Source: an uncultured Alphaproteobacteria bacterium (GTDB taxonomy: Bacteria; Pseudomonadota; Alphaproteobacteria; Micropepsales; Micropepsaceae). From it: a stretch of 44,631 nucleotides of DNA. This document shows positions 1 through 8,267 of the stretch, piece after piece. Under the pieces are notes generated by a model that saw only the letters and a list, made by a program, of their open reading frames with translations, did not search any database and had not been told where the DNA came from. Both the position numbers and the translations under genes were made by a program. The stretch's first letter is position 1; the number at the start of each line of letters is the position of its first letter. Location of the stretch: NCBI GenBank assembly GCA_903862715.1, contig CAIOYY010000048.1, positions 1-44,631 on the forward strand, given 5' to 3'.

Positions 1-1063
1 CCATGCTGGCATGCGATTGATAGGGCCATTCGTAGTCGGCTTCTACAACGCGCGCCGCGCCCGCAAACGCGGTTTCCACCGAACCTCTGTCGCCGGTCAC
101 TTCGCGCTGGACGACCGGCGCCTGGCGGATATGGTCGTACAATGCCGCCTGATCCGGAAACACATCGCTCGGCTCCGACCAGGTCACGCGCAGCGCCTCC
201 GCCGCACGAACCGCATCCCATTCCTTCGGTGCAACAACGCCCAGAAAATTTCCTCGCCGTACCGCACGCGCGTTGGGGATATGCGCGATGCTGGCCTCAT
301 CGATCGCCACCGGAACCGTACCCGCATTGGCGGGCCGGATCATGCGGCCATGCAGCATACCGGGCAGGCGCATGTCGGTGACGAAAGGCGCCGTGCCGAA
401 AACCTTGCCGCGTACATCGGCGCGCGGCGCAGATGTGCCTACGACCTTGTATTGGTCGGGGGTTTTGATGGTTGCACGGCCGGAAAGCTGAAGATTGTTG
501 CCGTAGGTGCCGTTCCATTCGATCTGTTCGTGAAAATAATTTCCGCCGATCAGCGCGGCGTACGAAATCTGCCGCGTGGCATCACCAGTGAGTGAGATCA
601 CACCGTCCGTGACGGTGAGCTGATCGGGCGTCACGCCCCATTCCGCGGCGGCGCGCTCGACGAGAATAAGACGCGCCTCCGCTGCGGCGTTGCGCAACGC
701 GACGCCACCAAGGCGCACGCCGTTGCTGCCGCTCGCACCGCCCTGGTTACAGGTGAGCGCCGTATCGCCCATGATGACCGAGACGCGCGATACCGGGACA
801 TCGAGCTCCTCCGCCGCCATCTGTGCGATGGCAACGTCGGTGCCTTGTCCGCCGTCGATCTTGCCGAAATAGACCGTCACCGCGCCATCGGGACCGATCG
901 AAAGCCAGGAATCAAGTTCGGTCGGCAGCAAAGCCGGCTTACCGTCGATGCCCGCCGTTTGTGCGAGAAGTTTTCCGGTATTGCCGAGAGAGAAGGCAAT
1001 GCATAGCGCGCCGGTGCTTTGCAGCAGCGCACGGCGTGAAAGCGGGAGGTGATGTTCATTCAT
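1..1063 (-). CDS. Xanthine dehydrogenase-family molybdopterin-binding subunit (IorB-like), 3' part cut off by window edge
   Basis: This is the N-terminal 354 residues of a large molybdenum hydroxylase subunit; the reading frame is open to the left edge. The protein begins MNEHHLPLSRRALLQ, a twin-arginine signal (SRRALLQ) followed by a hydrophobic stretch, so export by Tat is likely. After it come segments typical of the periplasmic isoquinoline-1-oxidoreductase beta-type family: a D-G-G-Q-G-T-D-V motif, then N-Q-G-G-A-S-G-S-N-G, and later the V-R-G-K-V-F-G-T start of the second domain. Start chosen at the ATG complementary to 1061-1063, just before the Tat motif. It lies 10 bases downstream of its [2Fe-2S] partner and they are surely co-transcribed. 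The substrate cannot be told; family members oxidise N-heterocycles or aldehydes. Confidence 0.9.
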   Translation of the reverse strand, partial: MNEHHLPLSRRALLQSTGALCIAFSLGNTGKLLAQTAGIDGKPALLPTELDSWLSIGPDGAVTVYFGKIDGGQGTDVAIAQMAAEELDVPVSRVSVIMGDTALTCNQGGASGSNGVRLGGVALRNAAAEARLILVERAAAEWGVTPDQLTVTDGVISLTGDATRQISYAALIGGNYFHEQIEWNGTYGNNLQLSGRATIKTPDQYKVVGTSAPRADVRGKVFGTAPFVTDMRLPGMLHGRMIRPANAGTVPVAIDEASIAHIPNARAVRRGNFLGVVAPKEWDAVRAAEALRVTWSEPSDVFPDQAALYDHIRQAPVVQREVTGDRGSVETAFAGAARVVEADYEWPYQSHASM

Positions 1064-1073
1064 GATCTGCCCC

Positions 1074-1538
1074 CTAGCCCATCTGCGCCGCGGCGCGTTT
1101 CACCGCGCGCAGAATCGCCATATGCGTGCCGCAACGGCAGAGGACGTCGTTCAACGCCTCGCGGATCTCAGAATCGGTGGGATTGGGATGGTCGCGCAGA
1201 AAGGCCGCCGCGGTCATCACCCAGCCATTGAGGCAGTAGCCGCATTGCGGCACCGCCTCCTCGACATAGGCGACCTGCAGCGGATGCGGATTTTCTTGGG
1301 TACCAAGCCCTGCCAGCGTGGTTACCCTATGGCCTTCCACGCTCGACAAGGGAGCCACGCAGGAGCGCACCGGCTGCCCGTCGACATGAACGGTGCAGGC
1401 GCCGCATTGAGCGAGACCGCAGCCGAAATGCGGATTGGAGAGTTCAAGGTCGTCGCGCAGCGCGTAGAGCAGCGGCATTTCCGGTTCGGCCTCGATCACG
1501 TGATCGCGCCCGTCCACGTTCAAGGAAATTCTGGCCAT
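1074..1538 (-). CDS. [2Fe-2S]-binding subunit of molybdenum hydroxylase (IorA/CoxS-like)
   Basis: A 154-residue small electron-transfer subunit. The N-terminal plant-type ferredoxin domain has ligands C40, C45, C48 and C60 (pattern C-x4-C-x2-C-x11-C). The C-terminal helical domain carries the second cluster, with C99-x2-C102 and C134-x-C136 (LCRCGTH). This is the full usual length for the family. A strong ribosome site (GAGGAGGGAAGC) precedes the ATG. It is the first gene of a two-gene unit with the Tat-exported molybdopterin subunit. IorA-type subunits lack their own signal peptide and are thought to travel with the partner as a folded complex; that is family knowledge, not visible here. Confidence 0.93.
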   Translation of the reverse strand: MARISLNVDGRDHVIEAEPEMPLLYALRDDLELSNPHFGCGLAQCGACTVHVDGQPVRSCVAPLSSVEGHRVTTLAGLGTQENPHPLQVAYVEEAVPQCGYCLNGWVMTAAAFLRDHPNPTDSEIREALNDVLCRCGTHMAILRAVKRAAAQMG

Positions 1539-1630
1539 GCTTCCCTCCTCGGGCGCCCGGTCGGCGCCTCTACGCTGGACAGGTTTTTAGCATCACGAGA
1601 GGGATTTGTCGCCCGAGCTGCGAACGGACG

Positions 1631-2311
1631 TCAGGTATCGGCCCATTGCCGCAACAGATTGTGATAGGTGCCGGCGAGGCGGACGATCGAGGGATGGTCC
1701 GGCACGTCGCGGCCCAGCGCCTGAATGGAATTGTCCAGTTCAAACAGCAGCGTACGCTGGGTATCGTCCCGTATCATGCTCTGAATCCAGAAAAATGCCG
1801 CAAGGCGTTCGCCTTTTGTGACCGGTTCGATCCGGTGCACGCTGGTGCCCGGGTAAAGCACCATATCGCCAGCAGCGAGTTTTACTGATTGTGTGCCGAA
1901 GCTGTCCTCGACCACAAGTTCCCCACCGTCATAGTCTTCGGGCGGAGTCAGAAACAGTGTGGCGGAAAGATCGGTCCGCACCCGGAAATGCGTACCTGCC
2001 ACCGGCCTTATGCCGCCATCTATATGATTGCCGTAGGTCTGACTGTCCCGGTATCGGTTGAACAAGGGCGGCACGATCTTCAGCGGCAGCGCGGCAGAAA
2101 TGAACGTCTGATGGACGTCTAGTGCGTCGAGTATCTTGCTGCCGAGGGCCCGCGCGGTCGGGTGCGTCTCCGGCAATTGCTGATTGTTCTTCACCCGGCT
2201 GGAAAGATAACCGGCCGTCATGCGGCCGTCCGTCCAGTCGGCATGCATCAGCGCCGCGCGGCATTCCGCGACCGCTGCTGCCGGAAGGACTTGCGGAATC
2301 TGAACCAGCAT
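1631..2311 (-). CDS. piuC: PKHD-type Fe(II)/2-oxoglutarate hydroxylase, PiuC/YbiX family
   Basis: A 226-residue protein, the usual length of this family, starting MLVQIPQVLP. An upstream in-frame extension exists but overlaps the receptor gene and does not look conserved. The double-stranded beta-helix ligands are visible: H96-x-D98 (GNHIDGG), distal H159 (TSVHRIEP), and R169 (KGERLAAFF) for 2-oxoglutarate. Its start lies 17 bases after the stop of the TonB-dependent receptor, so the two form one operon. The same pairing occurs as piuA-piuC in Pseudomonas and fiu-ybiX in E. coli, where expression responds to iron. The substrate of this dioxygenase is not established; a role in handling catecholate siderophores is inferred from the context. 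Confidence 0.9.
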   Translation of the reverse strand: MLVQIPQVLPAAAVAECRAALMHADWTDGRMTAGYLSSRVKNNQQLPETHPTARALGSKILDALDVHQTFISAALPLKIVPPLFNRYRDSQTYGNHIDGGIRPVAGTHFRVRTDLSATLFLTPPEDYDGGELVVEDSFGTQSVKLAAGDMVLYPGTSVHRIEPVTKGERLAAFFWIQSMIRDDTQRTLLFELDNSIQALGRDVPDHPSIVRLAGTYHNLLRQWADT

Positions 2312-2328
2312 CGCGGCGGCGACTATCC

Positions 2329-4530
2329 CTAATTGTTGAACTTCACCGCCAGCAGCGCGGATCTGCCCGCACCGGGCACCACATGCCAAGGATGCAACTG
2401 GCTCATATAGTACTTGTCGGCGATATTATAGACATTCAGCTGAAGCGCCATATGGTCGTTGATCTGGTACGCGGCCATCGCGTCGAAGGTCCAATATCCT
2501 TCTACCCTTAGGGGCGTCGCACCGGCATTCTGCGCGAGCCGCGACGACTGATAGAGAGCGCCCGCGCCGATATCCAGACCATTCGAAAAACTATACTCCG
2601 CGAATATGCTGAAGCTGTGTTTCGGTGTGTTGATCAGCGCGCGTCCAAGCGCGGGTGCCCCGACGGCCGCCTTGGTCACTTCGCTCTGCAGAAAAGTGTA
2701 GCCGGCATTGATCATGAACTGTGGCGTGATGAGGCCGGTTGCCTGCAACTGAAAACCGTCGACCCGCTGTTCGCCGCCTAGAATGTTAAAGCCGGGATTG
2801 GAAATGTCGGGGATACGAGCGTTGGTTTTCTCCAGCCGGAAGATCGACGCGTTCACCGTCAGCGCCTCTGCGAGCATGTCCCATTTGGTGCCGATTTCGA
2901 ATGTCAGGTTCTCTTCGGGATCGAGATTGGCATTTTCCGTTCCGAGATTGCGGGCGGTCGTCAGCTGGGACAGACCCTCGCTCGATGGATTGAAAGATGT
3001 TCCCGCGGCGAGATACACGCTGCCATTGTCGGCGGGCTTGTACACCAGCGCCCCGCGGTAACTGGGCTTCTTGTCCGTCTGTACGACCCTCTCGGTGGAA
3101 GTAAGAACGCCTGCGGGCGTGTACCGCTCCGCATAGTAATCGGCCTTGAAGTAGTCCCATCTCAGGCCGACGGTCAGTTCCCACTGCGGCGAGAAGTCCA
3201 CGGTATCGACCGCAAAGAGCGCGAAGCTTTCCCCCGACGTGTCCGCTATCAGGCGGGCATAAGTGTTTGTCGCAGTGAATTCGCGTGTCGGATCGGGATG
3301 CAGCAGGCTGACATTGGGAACGCCCAGGCTGTTTCTAAAAACGGGGTCGGATGTTTCGCGTCCCAGTTCGACTCCCGCGACAAGCGTATGTCCAAGACTT
3401 CCCGTGGAGAACTCGGCGCGCACGTCTGTCTGCGAAAGCAGCGCGGTTTCTTGTGAAGGTCCGCTCCACATATTGAATTTCACCATGACGGTGTCGAGCG
3501 GCTGGCCTTCTGTGGTGCCGTCCGCAAGCACCGGTTCCGAGATGCGGAAGTCACGATCATAGGTCGCATAACGGAGCCTGGTGCTAATCGTGACGTCATC
3601 GGTCAGATCATGCGCGATGCCAGCCGTTCCAATGCTCGCAGAGGTTTCGAGAAAATCGCTGGTATGGCCGTAGAATTTATTGCGCGCGACCGGGGCGGGG
3701 CGTCCGAAATACCAGGGCAAGCCATAATCCGGCGTATTGTTTTCGCGCTGGTAGAAGTAACTAAGGCCGATGCGGGTCGGCGTACCGAGCCCAAGAGCCA
3801 GCGATGGCGCAATGCCATGTCGCTGCATGTCGCCCACATCGCGCCCGGCGACTTCAGAACTATGCACCATGCCGACGACGCGCACGGCAGCGCCGTCACC
3901 CAAGACCGCGACAGGCATGTTGACGTCCGCCACCGCGCGCATGGTTTCGTCCGTGCCAGCCGAGACCGTGATCGAAATATTCCGGTCTAGAAAGGGTGTC
4001 TTCGTCGTCTGATTGATAACACCGCCGGTCGAACCGCGCCCGAAATAGATCGAGGAAGGACCCTGCAGCACTTCCAGCTGCTCGAGGTTGAAGGAATCGC
4101 GGTAGTAATTTCCGAAATCGCGCATGCCGTCGAGGAAGATGTCCGAGCGGCCCGAGAAACCGCGAATGACGGGTGTATTGCCCTGCCATGAGAATTCTCC
4201 CGCACCGAGACTAATGCCGGGAACATTTCGCAACGCGTCATTGAGGTCGGAAATGGCGCGGTCTTCGATCTCCTGCGCCGAGACCACGGATACGGATTGT
4301 GGCGTCTCCAGCAGCGGCTGCGTGAATTGCTGAAGCGCGAGATTGTCCGTGTTATAACCGGCACGTCCCGTAATCAGGACCTCTCCCACAACATCGCCCT
4401 GCGCGCCCAAAACGGGGGTCGCGAGAATGAGGCCCAACGCGGTTCCGGCAAGCAGGGAAGCAGCAACGCTGCGGCGCGGAAGATCATCGGTGGGAGGGAC
4501 AAAACCAGGCATGACGTTTCCTTTATTCAT
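2329..4530 (-). CDS. TonB-dependent catecholate siderophore receptor, Fiu/PiuA type, without signalling domain
   Basis: An outer-membrane receptor of 733 residues from the first ATG. A second in-frame ATG six codons later (4512) has the better ribosome site (AAAGGAAACGTC) and may be the true start. A signal sequence ends near TPVLGA. Only about 40 residues lie between it and the plug, which starts at [14 protein letters not shown] and includes the [18 protein letters not shown] motif. The beta-barrel ends in the family's [14 protein letters not shown], closing on an aromatic-rich final strand. The roughly 80-residue STN domain used by FecA-type transducers is absent. The gene heads an operon with piuC and is divergent from an ECF sigma gene, which may control it. 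Fe(III)-catecholate import is the family role. Confidence 0.92.
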   Translation of the reverse strand: MNKGNVMPGFVPPTDDLPRRSVAASLLAGTALGLILATPVLGAQGDVVGEVLITGRAGYNTDNLALQQFTQPLLETPQSVSVVSAQEIEDRAISDLNDALRNVPGISLGAGEFSWQGNTPVIRGFSGRSDIFLDGMRDFGNYYRDSFNLEQLEVLQGPSSIYFGRGSTGGVINQTTKTPFLDRNISITVSAGTDETMRAVADVNMPVAVLGDGAAVRVVGMVHSSEVAGRDVGDMQRHGIAPSLALGLGTPTRIGLSYFYQRENNTPDYGLPWYFGRPAPVARNKFYGHTSDFLETSASIGTAGIAHDLTDDVTISTRLRYATYDRDFRISEPVLADGTTEGQPLDTVMVKFNMWSGPSQETALLSQTDVRAEFSTGSLGHTLVAGVELGRETSDPVFRNSLGVPNVSLLHPDPTREFTATNTYARLIADTSGESFALFAVDTVDFSPQWELTVGLRWDYFKADYYAERYTPAGVLTSTERVVQTDKKPSYRGALVYKPADNGSVYLAAGTSFNPSSEGLSQLTTARNLGTENANLDPEENLTFEIGTKWDMLAEALTVNASIFRLEKTNARIPDISNPGFNILGGEQRVDGFQLQATGLITPQFMINAGYTFLQSEVTKAAVGAPALGRALINTPKHSFSIFAEYSFSNGLDIGAGALYQSSRLAQNAGATPLRVEGYWTFDAMAAYQINDHMALQLNVYNIADKYYMSQLHPWHVVPGAGRSALLAVKFNN

Positions 4531-4696
4531 GGCGAGCGTTCCCCGTGAGGCGGACGCAACGCATAGGCTCAGAGCGAGCTTCTCCTAGGTTTGACGACCG
4601 AGCTCACCTCCTCCCCAGCACGAAAAAACTAGATTTTTTGCTGTTCCGCCTCTATCGAGGATGGGACGCGCGAGAGCTCAATCACCCCACCTCGTC

Positions 4697-4719
4697 AGCC
4701 GAAAAATTTTTCTTTGGCT
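4697..4719. repeat. Palindrome in the sigma/receptor divergent region
   Basis: The perfect 12-base palindrome GAAAAATTTTTC (4701-4712) sits inside outer arms AGCC (4697-4700) and GGCT (4716-4719). It lies 45 bases before the sigma factor start and about 170 bases from the receptor start, in the only regulatory space shared by both. It could be an operator for an iron-responsive regulator or simply an AT-rich promoter element; the sequence matches no operator I can name with certainty. A TATAAG at 4719-4724 directly follows. Confidence 0.4.
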
Positions 4720-4763
4720 ATAAGCGGTTAGGTGATGGGATAGTTGAAAGTCGGAGAACCGCC

Positions 4764-5291
4764 ATGGCCAACCAGCCCGAGGCTGAGGATATGGATCTGT
4801 CGCTCAAAAATGCGTGCAATGAGCTCGCGCGCCGCGCGCCGCACTCACAGCAGATGGATTCCGAAGACATCGCACAGGAGGCCTGTGTCCGCGCGTTGCA
4901 GATTGAGGAACCTCAGACTGTCCGGGAACCTTTCCGCTATTTAAGCCGCGTCGCACGCAATCTCTTTATTGATCGGCAGCGCAGGCGCGGGCGCGAGGCC
5001 ATATTGTTCGATAGCTCCGCCGACGCGGGTTTGAAAGCGTCGGATTCGATCGACCCGGAACGCATTCTGGCCGCGAAACAGGATCTGAACCTTGCACTGG
5101 CCGCCATCGCCGCATTGCCCCCGCGCTGCCAGGAAGCATTTCGTATGCATCGGTTTGAAGGCGAAAGTTACGCGGTGGTCGCCCGTCGCATGGGAATCAG
5201 CGCCAGCATGGTTGAGAAACACATCGCCCGCGCGATGCTGCAGATCAATGACGCGCTGCGTAAAGGTAACGAAGTGGAAACTGGCCGATGA
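4764..5291 (+). CDS. ECF sigma factor, FecI type
   Basis: A 175-residue RNA polymerase sigma-70 factor starting [14 protein letters not shown]. The ATG at 4764 has GGAG nine bases upstream; a longer in-frame extension to 4545 is rich in unconserved residues and covers the promoter region, so I reject it. Region 2 is seen at [13 protein letters not shown] and [19 protein letters not shown]. Region 4 is a helix-turn-helix spanning [16 protein letters not shown] and [15 protein letters not shown]. The stop overlaps the next gene's start (ATGA), so it is translationally coupled to a FecR-like protein. Being divergent from a siderophore receptor it likely drives iron-uptake genes, including possibly that receptor; this is inference from position. 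Confidence 0.92.
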   Translation: MANQPEAEDMDLSLKNACNELARRAPHSQQMDSEDIAQEACVRALQIEEPQTVREPFRYLSRVARNLFIDRQRRRGREAILFDSSADAGLKASDSIDPERILAAKQDLNLALAAIAALPPRCQEAFRMHRFEGESYAVVARRMGISASMVEKHIARAMLQINDALRKGNEVETGR

Positions 5292-5608
5292 ACACGCCCC
5301 ATGAAGAAGCCTCTCGCTGGTTCGCAGCACTGCGCCGGGGCGTGATGTCGCTCGAAGAACGTAGTCAGTTCGATGCCTGGAAACAGAGTGCAAGAAACGC
5401 AACAGCCCTCGTTGAGATGGAACGAACCTGGGCGATGCTCGGTGCGCTTTCTAGGTCGTCGGCATCCACCCTTCAGACTGCCCAACATCGCCAGCACTCG
5501 CGCAAGGCGATGCTGTTTGCAGCCTGTGTCGCCTCGCTCAGCATCTGCATTCTTTCCTATGGTGCAGACAGCCCGTTCTGGACGACCCTGGACTGGGCCA
5601 CTCGTTAA
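5288..5608 (+). CDS. Miniature FecR-like anti-sigma factor lacking the periplasmic domain
   Basis: A 106-residue protein coupled to the sigma gene by an ATGA overlap. The first 50 residues match the cytoplasmic sigma-binding part of FecR proteins ([25 protein letters not shown], then a W about 20 residues on). A single membrane helix follows (about 73-92, [20 protein letters not shown]), and the protein ends 14 residues later. Normal FecR proteins are about 300-340 residues, with a large periplasmic domain that contacts the receptor. Reading on in frame past the TAA gives PLTGIGSQRAR and then a TGA at 5642-5644. This faintly resembles the first residues of the missing domain (DYRTATG-x-x-RR in E. 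coli FecR), so this may be a truncated remnant or a naturally short form. Confidence 0.75.
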   Translation: MNTPHEEASRWFAALRRGVMSLEERSQFDAWKQSARNATALVEMERTWAMLGALSRSSASTLQTAQHRQHSRKAMLFAACVASLSICILSYGADSPFWTTLDWATR

Positions 5609-5656
5609 CCGCTGACGGGTATTGGTTCGCAACGCGCCAGGTGAAACGAGCCGACG

Positions 5657-6130
5657 ATGTTGATCACGTTTTTTTTGCTGCTTCACGGTCTGATGGCGAT
5701 CGTGCTTCTTGGCGCGATCACGCACCAGGCATTTGCCGTGAGCCTACAGACGGCAGACCGCAGCACAATGACGGCGCGTTTCCGCTCTGTCGATCCGGCA
5801 GGTTATACCAATAGCGTTGTCATCCTTTTTGCGCTGACGAGTCTTCTCGGCGCCATACTGTATCCGCAATACCGGATCGTAGTCCGGCCCGCGCTTGTCG
5901 CCATCGATTTTCGTGCAGCCAACGGCGCCTTCGAGATGAAGGAGCAATTCGTCGCGCTGGCGCTCGGCATGCTTCCCGCCTACTGGTCGTGCTGGATGCG
6001 CGCGAAAGGTCCCGAATATGTCGTCCTACGTCGCTGCCTGACCTGGCTGCTGACCGTCATCGCTTGGTGGAGCTTTTTTGTCGGGCACATTCTGAACAAC
6101 ATTCAGGGGTTGTCGCCATGGACCGCCTGA
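5657..6130 (+). CDS. Unknown integral membrane protein with histidines near or in membrane helices
   Basis: I do not recognise this 157-residue protein. It shows four likely membrane helices: residues 1-22, a second around VVILFALTSLLGAIL, a third around EQFVALALGMLPAYWSCW, and a fourth around CLTWLLTVIAWWSFFVGHI. Histidines lie in or at the edges of helices (H10, H23, H144), as in some heme- or metal-binding membrane proteins; that reading is speculative. The ATG at 5657 follows a weak ribosome site (AGGTGA). It overlaps the next gene by 13 bases, so the two are probably made together, downstream of the sigma/anti-sigma pair. Confidence 0.7.
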   Translation: MLITFFLLLHGLMAIVLLGAITHQAFAVSLQTADRSTMTARFRSVDPAGYTNSVVILFALTSLLGAILYPQYRIVVRPALVAIDFRAANGAFEMKEQFVALALGMLPAYWSCWMRAKGPEYVVLRRCLTWLLTVIAWWSFFVGHILNNIQGLSPWTA

Positions 6131-6423
6131 TGCTGTTCTCGCTGACCTTCTGCATCGCTTATATCGGTGTCTATTATTTCAATTATCCGCTGTTCGAATA
6201 CTACCCGATGACGGGCGAAATCCGTCCGGGTTGGGATATCGACCCAGCGCAGCAGACCATCCGCTGGTATGGCTGGCTCGGGACGGCGGCCTTGGTCGGC
6301 TTCGCTTTCTCGTGGATTATTCCCAGGAAATGGGCAGCTCGCCTTTCACCGGACATTCTGTGGGTGGTCGCGGTCGTTCTCGTTGTCGCCGTAATCATGT
6401 ATGAACGGCGCTGGTTTATGTAA
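6118..6423 (+). CDS. Small unknown membrane protein
   Basis: A 101-residue protein starting MDRLMLFSLTFC at an ATG that overlaps the end of the preceding gene by 13 bases; the frame is open further upstream only inside that gene. It has three likely membrane helices: residues 3-22, about 51-67 (WLGTAALVGFAFSWII), and about 79-95 (ILWVVAVVLVVAVIMY). The first loop is aromatic and acidic (YYFNYPLFEYYPMTGEIRPG). No family recognised. The tight overlap suggests it forms a complex or functional pair with the previous membrane protein. Confidence 0.7.
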   Translation: MDRLMLFSLTFCIAYIGVYYFNYPLFEYYPMTGEIRPGWDIDPAQQTIRWYGWLGTAALVGFAFSWIIPRKWAARLSPDILWVVAVVLVVAVIMYERRWFM

Positions 6424-6451
6424 GTCTTCCGGCGAATAGCGACCATACGAA

Positions 6452-8182
6452 ATGACCGACAGCCACTCGAATGTAAGCCCCGCCACGCGGCATGTGGAGA
6501 AATCTGTGCGCCGCGTTCACTTTTCGGGGCTTGATGTCGTAACTGCCTCCATCGCTCTTCTCCTCGCCATTCCGGTTCTGTCCGTGTTCTTTAGTGCGCT
6601 GTTCGCCAGCGACACCGTCTTTTCCCATCTCGCAGCGACGGTACTGCCCGAATATGTCACCAACACATTGCTGCTTGGCCTTCTTGTCGGAGGCGGGGTT
6701 CTTCTCATTGGCATACCGGCGGCGTGGCTGGTCGCGGCCTGCGATTTTCCCGGACGGCGGATGTTCGAAGCCGCGCTGGTCCTTCCGCTCGCGGCCCCTG
6801 CTTATGTGCTGGCTTACGCCTACGCCGATTTTCTTTCCGCCTTTGGTCCGGTGCAATCCTTCCTGCGCGCAAGGCTCGGACTGGAGCTGGGCGCTTACTG
6901 GTTTCCCGATGTCCGCTCGCTTCCCGGCGTCGCAATAATGCTGACGCTGGTTCTATATCCTTACGTCTATCTGTTGGCGCGGGCGCGGTTTCTGGCGGAA
7001 TCCGGCGCGGCATGGGACGCGGCGCGAAGCCTCGGCCGTGGTCCCTGGAGCGCGTTCTTCTCGGTGTCGCTCCCCTTAGCGCGTCCCGCCATCGCCGCTG
7101 GAACGGCGCTGGCGCTAATGGAAACCTTCGCCGATTACGGGACGGTTTCTTATTACGGCGTACCTGTGTTTACGACCGGGATTTATCGCGCATGGTTTTC
7201 TTTCGGCGATCCCGCGGCGGCGGCAAAACTTGCGGCACTCCTTGTTCTCTTCGTGGCGCTGGTGCTGGCGGGCGAACGCTGGGCGCGGGGCGGCGCGCGC
7301 TTTCACGAAACCGGCCGGCGGGACTTTCGTCCCGAGCGCCTTGCTTTGCGGGGCACAGGATCCGTTCTCGCTATAATCGCCTGTGCATTGCCGCCGCTCC
7401 TCGGATTCTTGCTTCCGGCAGGCGTGCTCTCCTCATTGCTTCTCAGAACGGGAATGCCCGGACGCGAATTCTCGCAGCATCTTTTCAATAGTTTTACGCT
7501 GGCCCTATTAGCTGCCGCGGCGGCCACGACCATCGCTTTGGTGCTGGCCTTTGCGCGCAAGACGCGACCGAAAACACTTGCCGGGCGCGCTGCCGGTATC
7601 GCCGGCCTTGGCTACGCGGTGCCCGGGGCCGTTATCGCCATCGGCGTTCTCGCGCCTTTTACTTTTTTCGACAATGCGCTGGATGGGCTCATGCGCAGCA
7701 CCCTCGGCTTCTCCACAGGGCTCGTTCTCACGGGCAGCGCGGCGGGCCTCATTTTTGCCTATGTCGTACGCTACCTCGCCGTAGCGCTGCAAAGCGTGTC
7801 TGCCGGTCTGGAACGCGTCACGCCCTCCATTGCGGGCGCGGCACGCATGCTTGGCCGCGGAAATTGGGACGTGCTGAAGCGGATCTATCTCCCCCTCCTC
7901 AGTCCCAGCGCATTAACAGCGATATTGCTGGTGTTCGTAGATGTAATGAAAGAATTACCTGCCACTTTGATGCTGCGCCCGTTCAATTTCGATACGCTCG
8001 CCGTCGCCGCCCACAATTACGCTGCGGACGAAAGATTGGGTTTCGCCGCTGCGCCTTCCCTCGCTTTGGTCGCGGCCGGAATCCTGCCCTGTATTCTGCT
8101 CATTCGCAGCATCTCGCATGCGGCACAGCGCGGGACCACAGCCCCTGGCGCGATCGGCGTAACTGTCCCAGCGGTAATTTGA
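6452..8182 (+). CDS. ABC transporter permease, iron(III) type (FbpB/SfuB-like), two fused permease halves
   Basis: A 576-residue inner-membrane protein with about 12 membrane helices in two homologous halves, the usual layout and length for Fe(III) ABC permeases such as FbpB and SfuB. Each half carries an EAA-type cytoplasmic loop: DAARSLGRGPWSAFFSVSLP in the first and GAARMLGRGNWDVLKRIYLP in the second. The start ATG has only a poor ribosome site. There is no ATPase gene beside it; the nearest binding-protein gene is the PotD-like one two genes on. Iron as substrate is inferred from family likeness and from the siderophore-receptor locus upstream. It begins 28 bases after the small membrane protein, so likely the same transcript. 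Confidence 0.88.
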   Translation: MTDSHSNVSPATRHVEKSVRRVHFSGLDVVTASIALLLAIPVLSVFFSALFASDTVFSHLAATVLPEYVTNTLLLGLLVGGGVLLIGIPAAWLVAACDFPGRRMFEAALVLPLAAPAYVLAYAYADFLSAFGPVQSFLRARLGLELGAYWFPDVRSLPGVAIMLTLVLYPYVYLLARARFLAESGAAWDAARSLGRGPWSAFFSVSLPLARPAIAAGTALALMETFADYGTVSYYGVPVFTTGIYRAWFSFGDPAAAAKLAALLVLFVALVLAGERWARGGARFHETGRRDFRPERLALRGTGSVLAIIACALPPLLGFLLPAGVLSSLLLRTGMPGREFSQHLFNSFTLALLAAAAATTIALVLAFARKTRPKTLAGRAAGIAGLGYAVPGAVIAIGVLAPFTFFDNALDGLMRSTLGFSTGLVLTGSAAGLIFAYVVRYLAVALQSVSAGLERVTPSIAGAARMLGRGNWDVLKRIYLPLLSPSALTAILLVFVDVMKELPATLMLRPFNFDTLAVAAHNYAADERLGFAAAPSLALVAAGILPCILLIRSISHAAQRGTTAPGAIGVTVPAVI

Positions 8183-8229
8183 TCTCGAAACGGGTTCCGG
8201 CCAAAATCGCCGGCCAAATCGAACGAAGG

Positions 8230-8260
8230 GGCCTTTACCTTATCGACGCCCCGAAAGGCC
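8230..8260. repeat. Inverted repeat before the AsmA-like gene
   Basis: Arms GGCCTTT (8230-8236) and AAAGGCC (8254-8260), seven perfect pairs around a 17-base loop, in the 85-base gap between the permease and the AsmA-like gene. The arm ends eight bases before the start codon, where a ribosome site would be expected, so folding could limit translation of the next gene. There is no T-run, so it is not a typical terminator. Confidence 0.35.
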
Positions 8261-8267
8261 TGACGGC

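Noticed and set aside
4545-4763. 73-residue N-terminal extension of the ECF sigma factor
   Set aside because: Not like any sigma domain, covers the promoter and palindrome, and the ATG at 4764 has a suitable ribosome site.
8230-8260. Terminator between the permease and AsmA-like genes
   Set aside because: The hairpin lacks a T-run and has a long loop, so I list it only as an inverted repeat.
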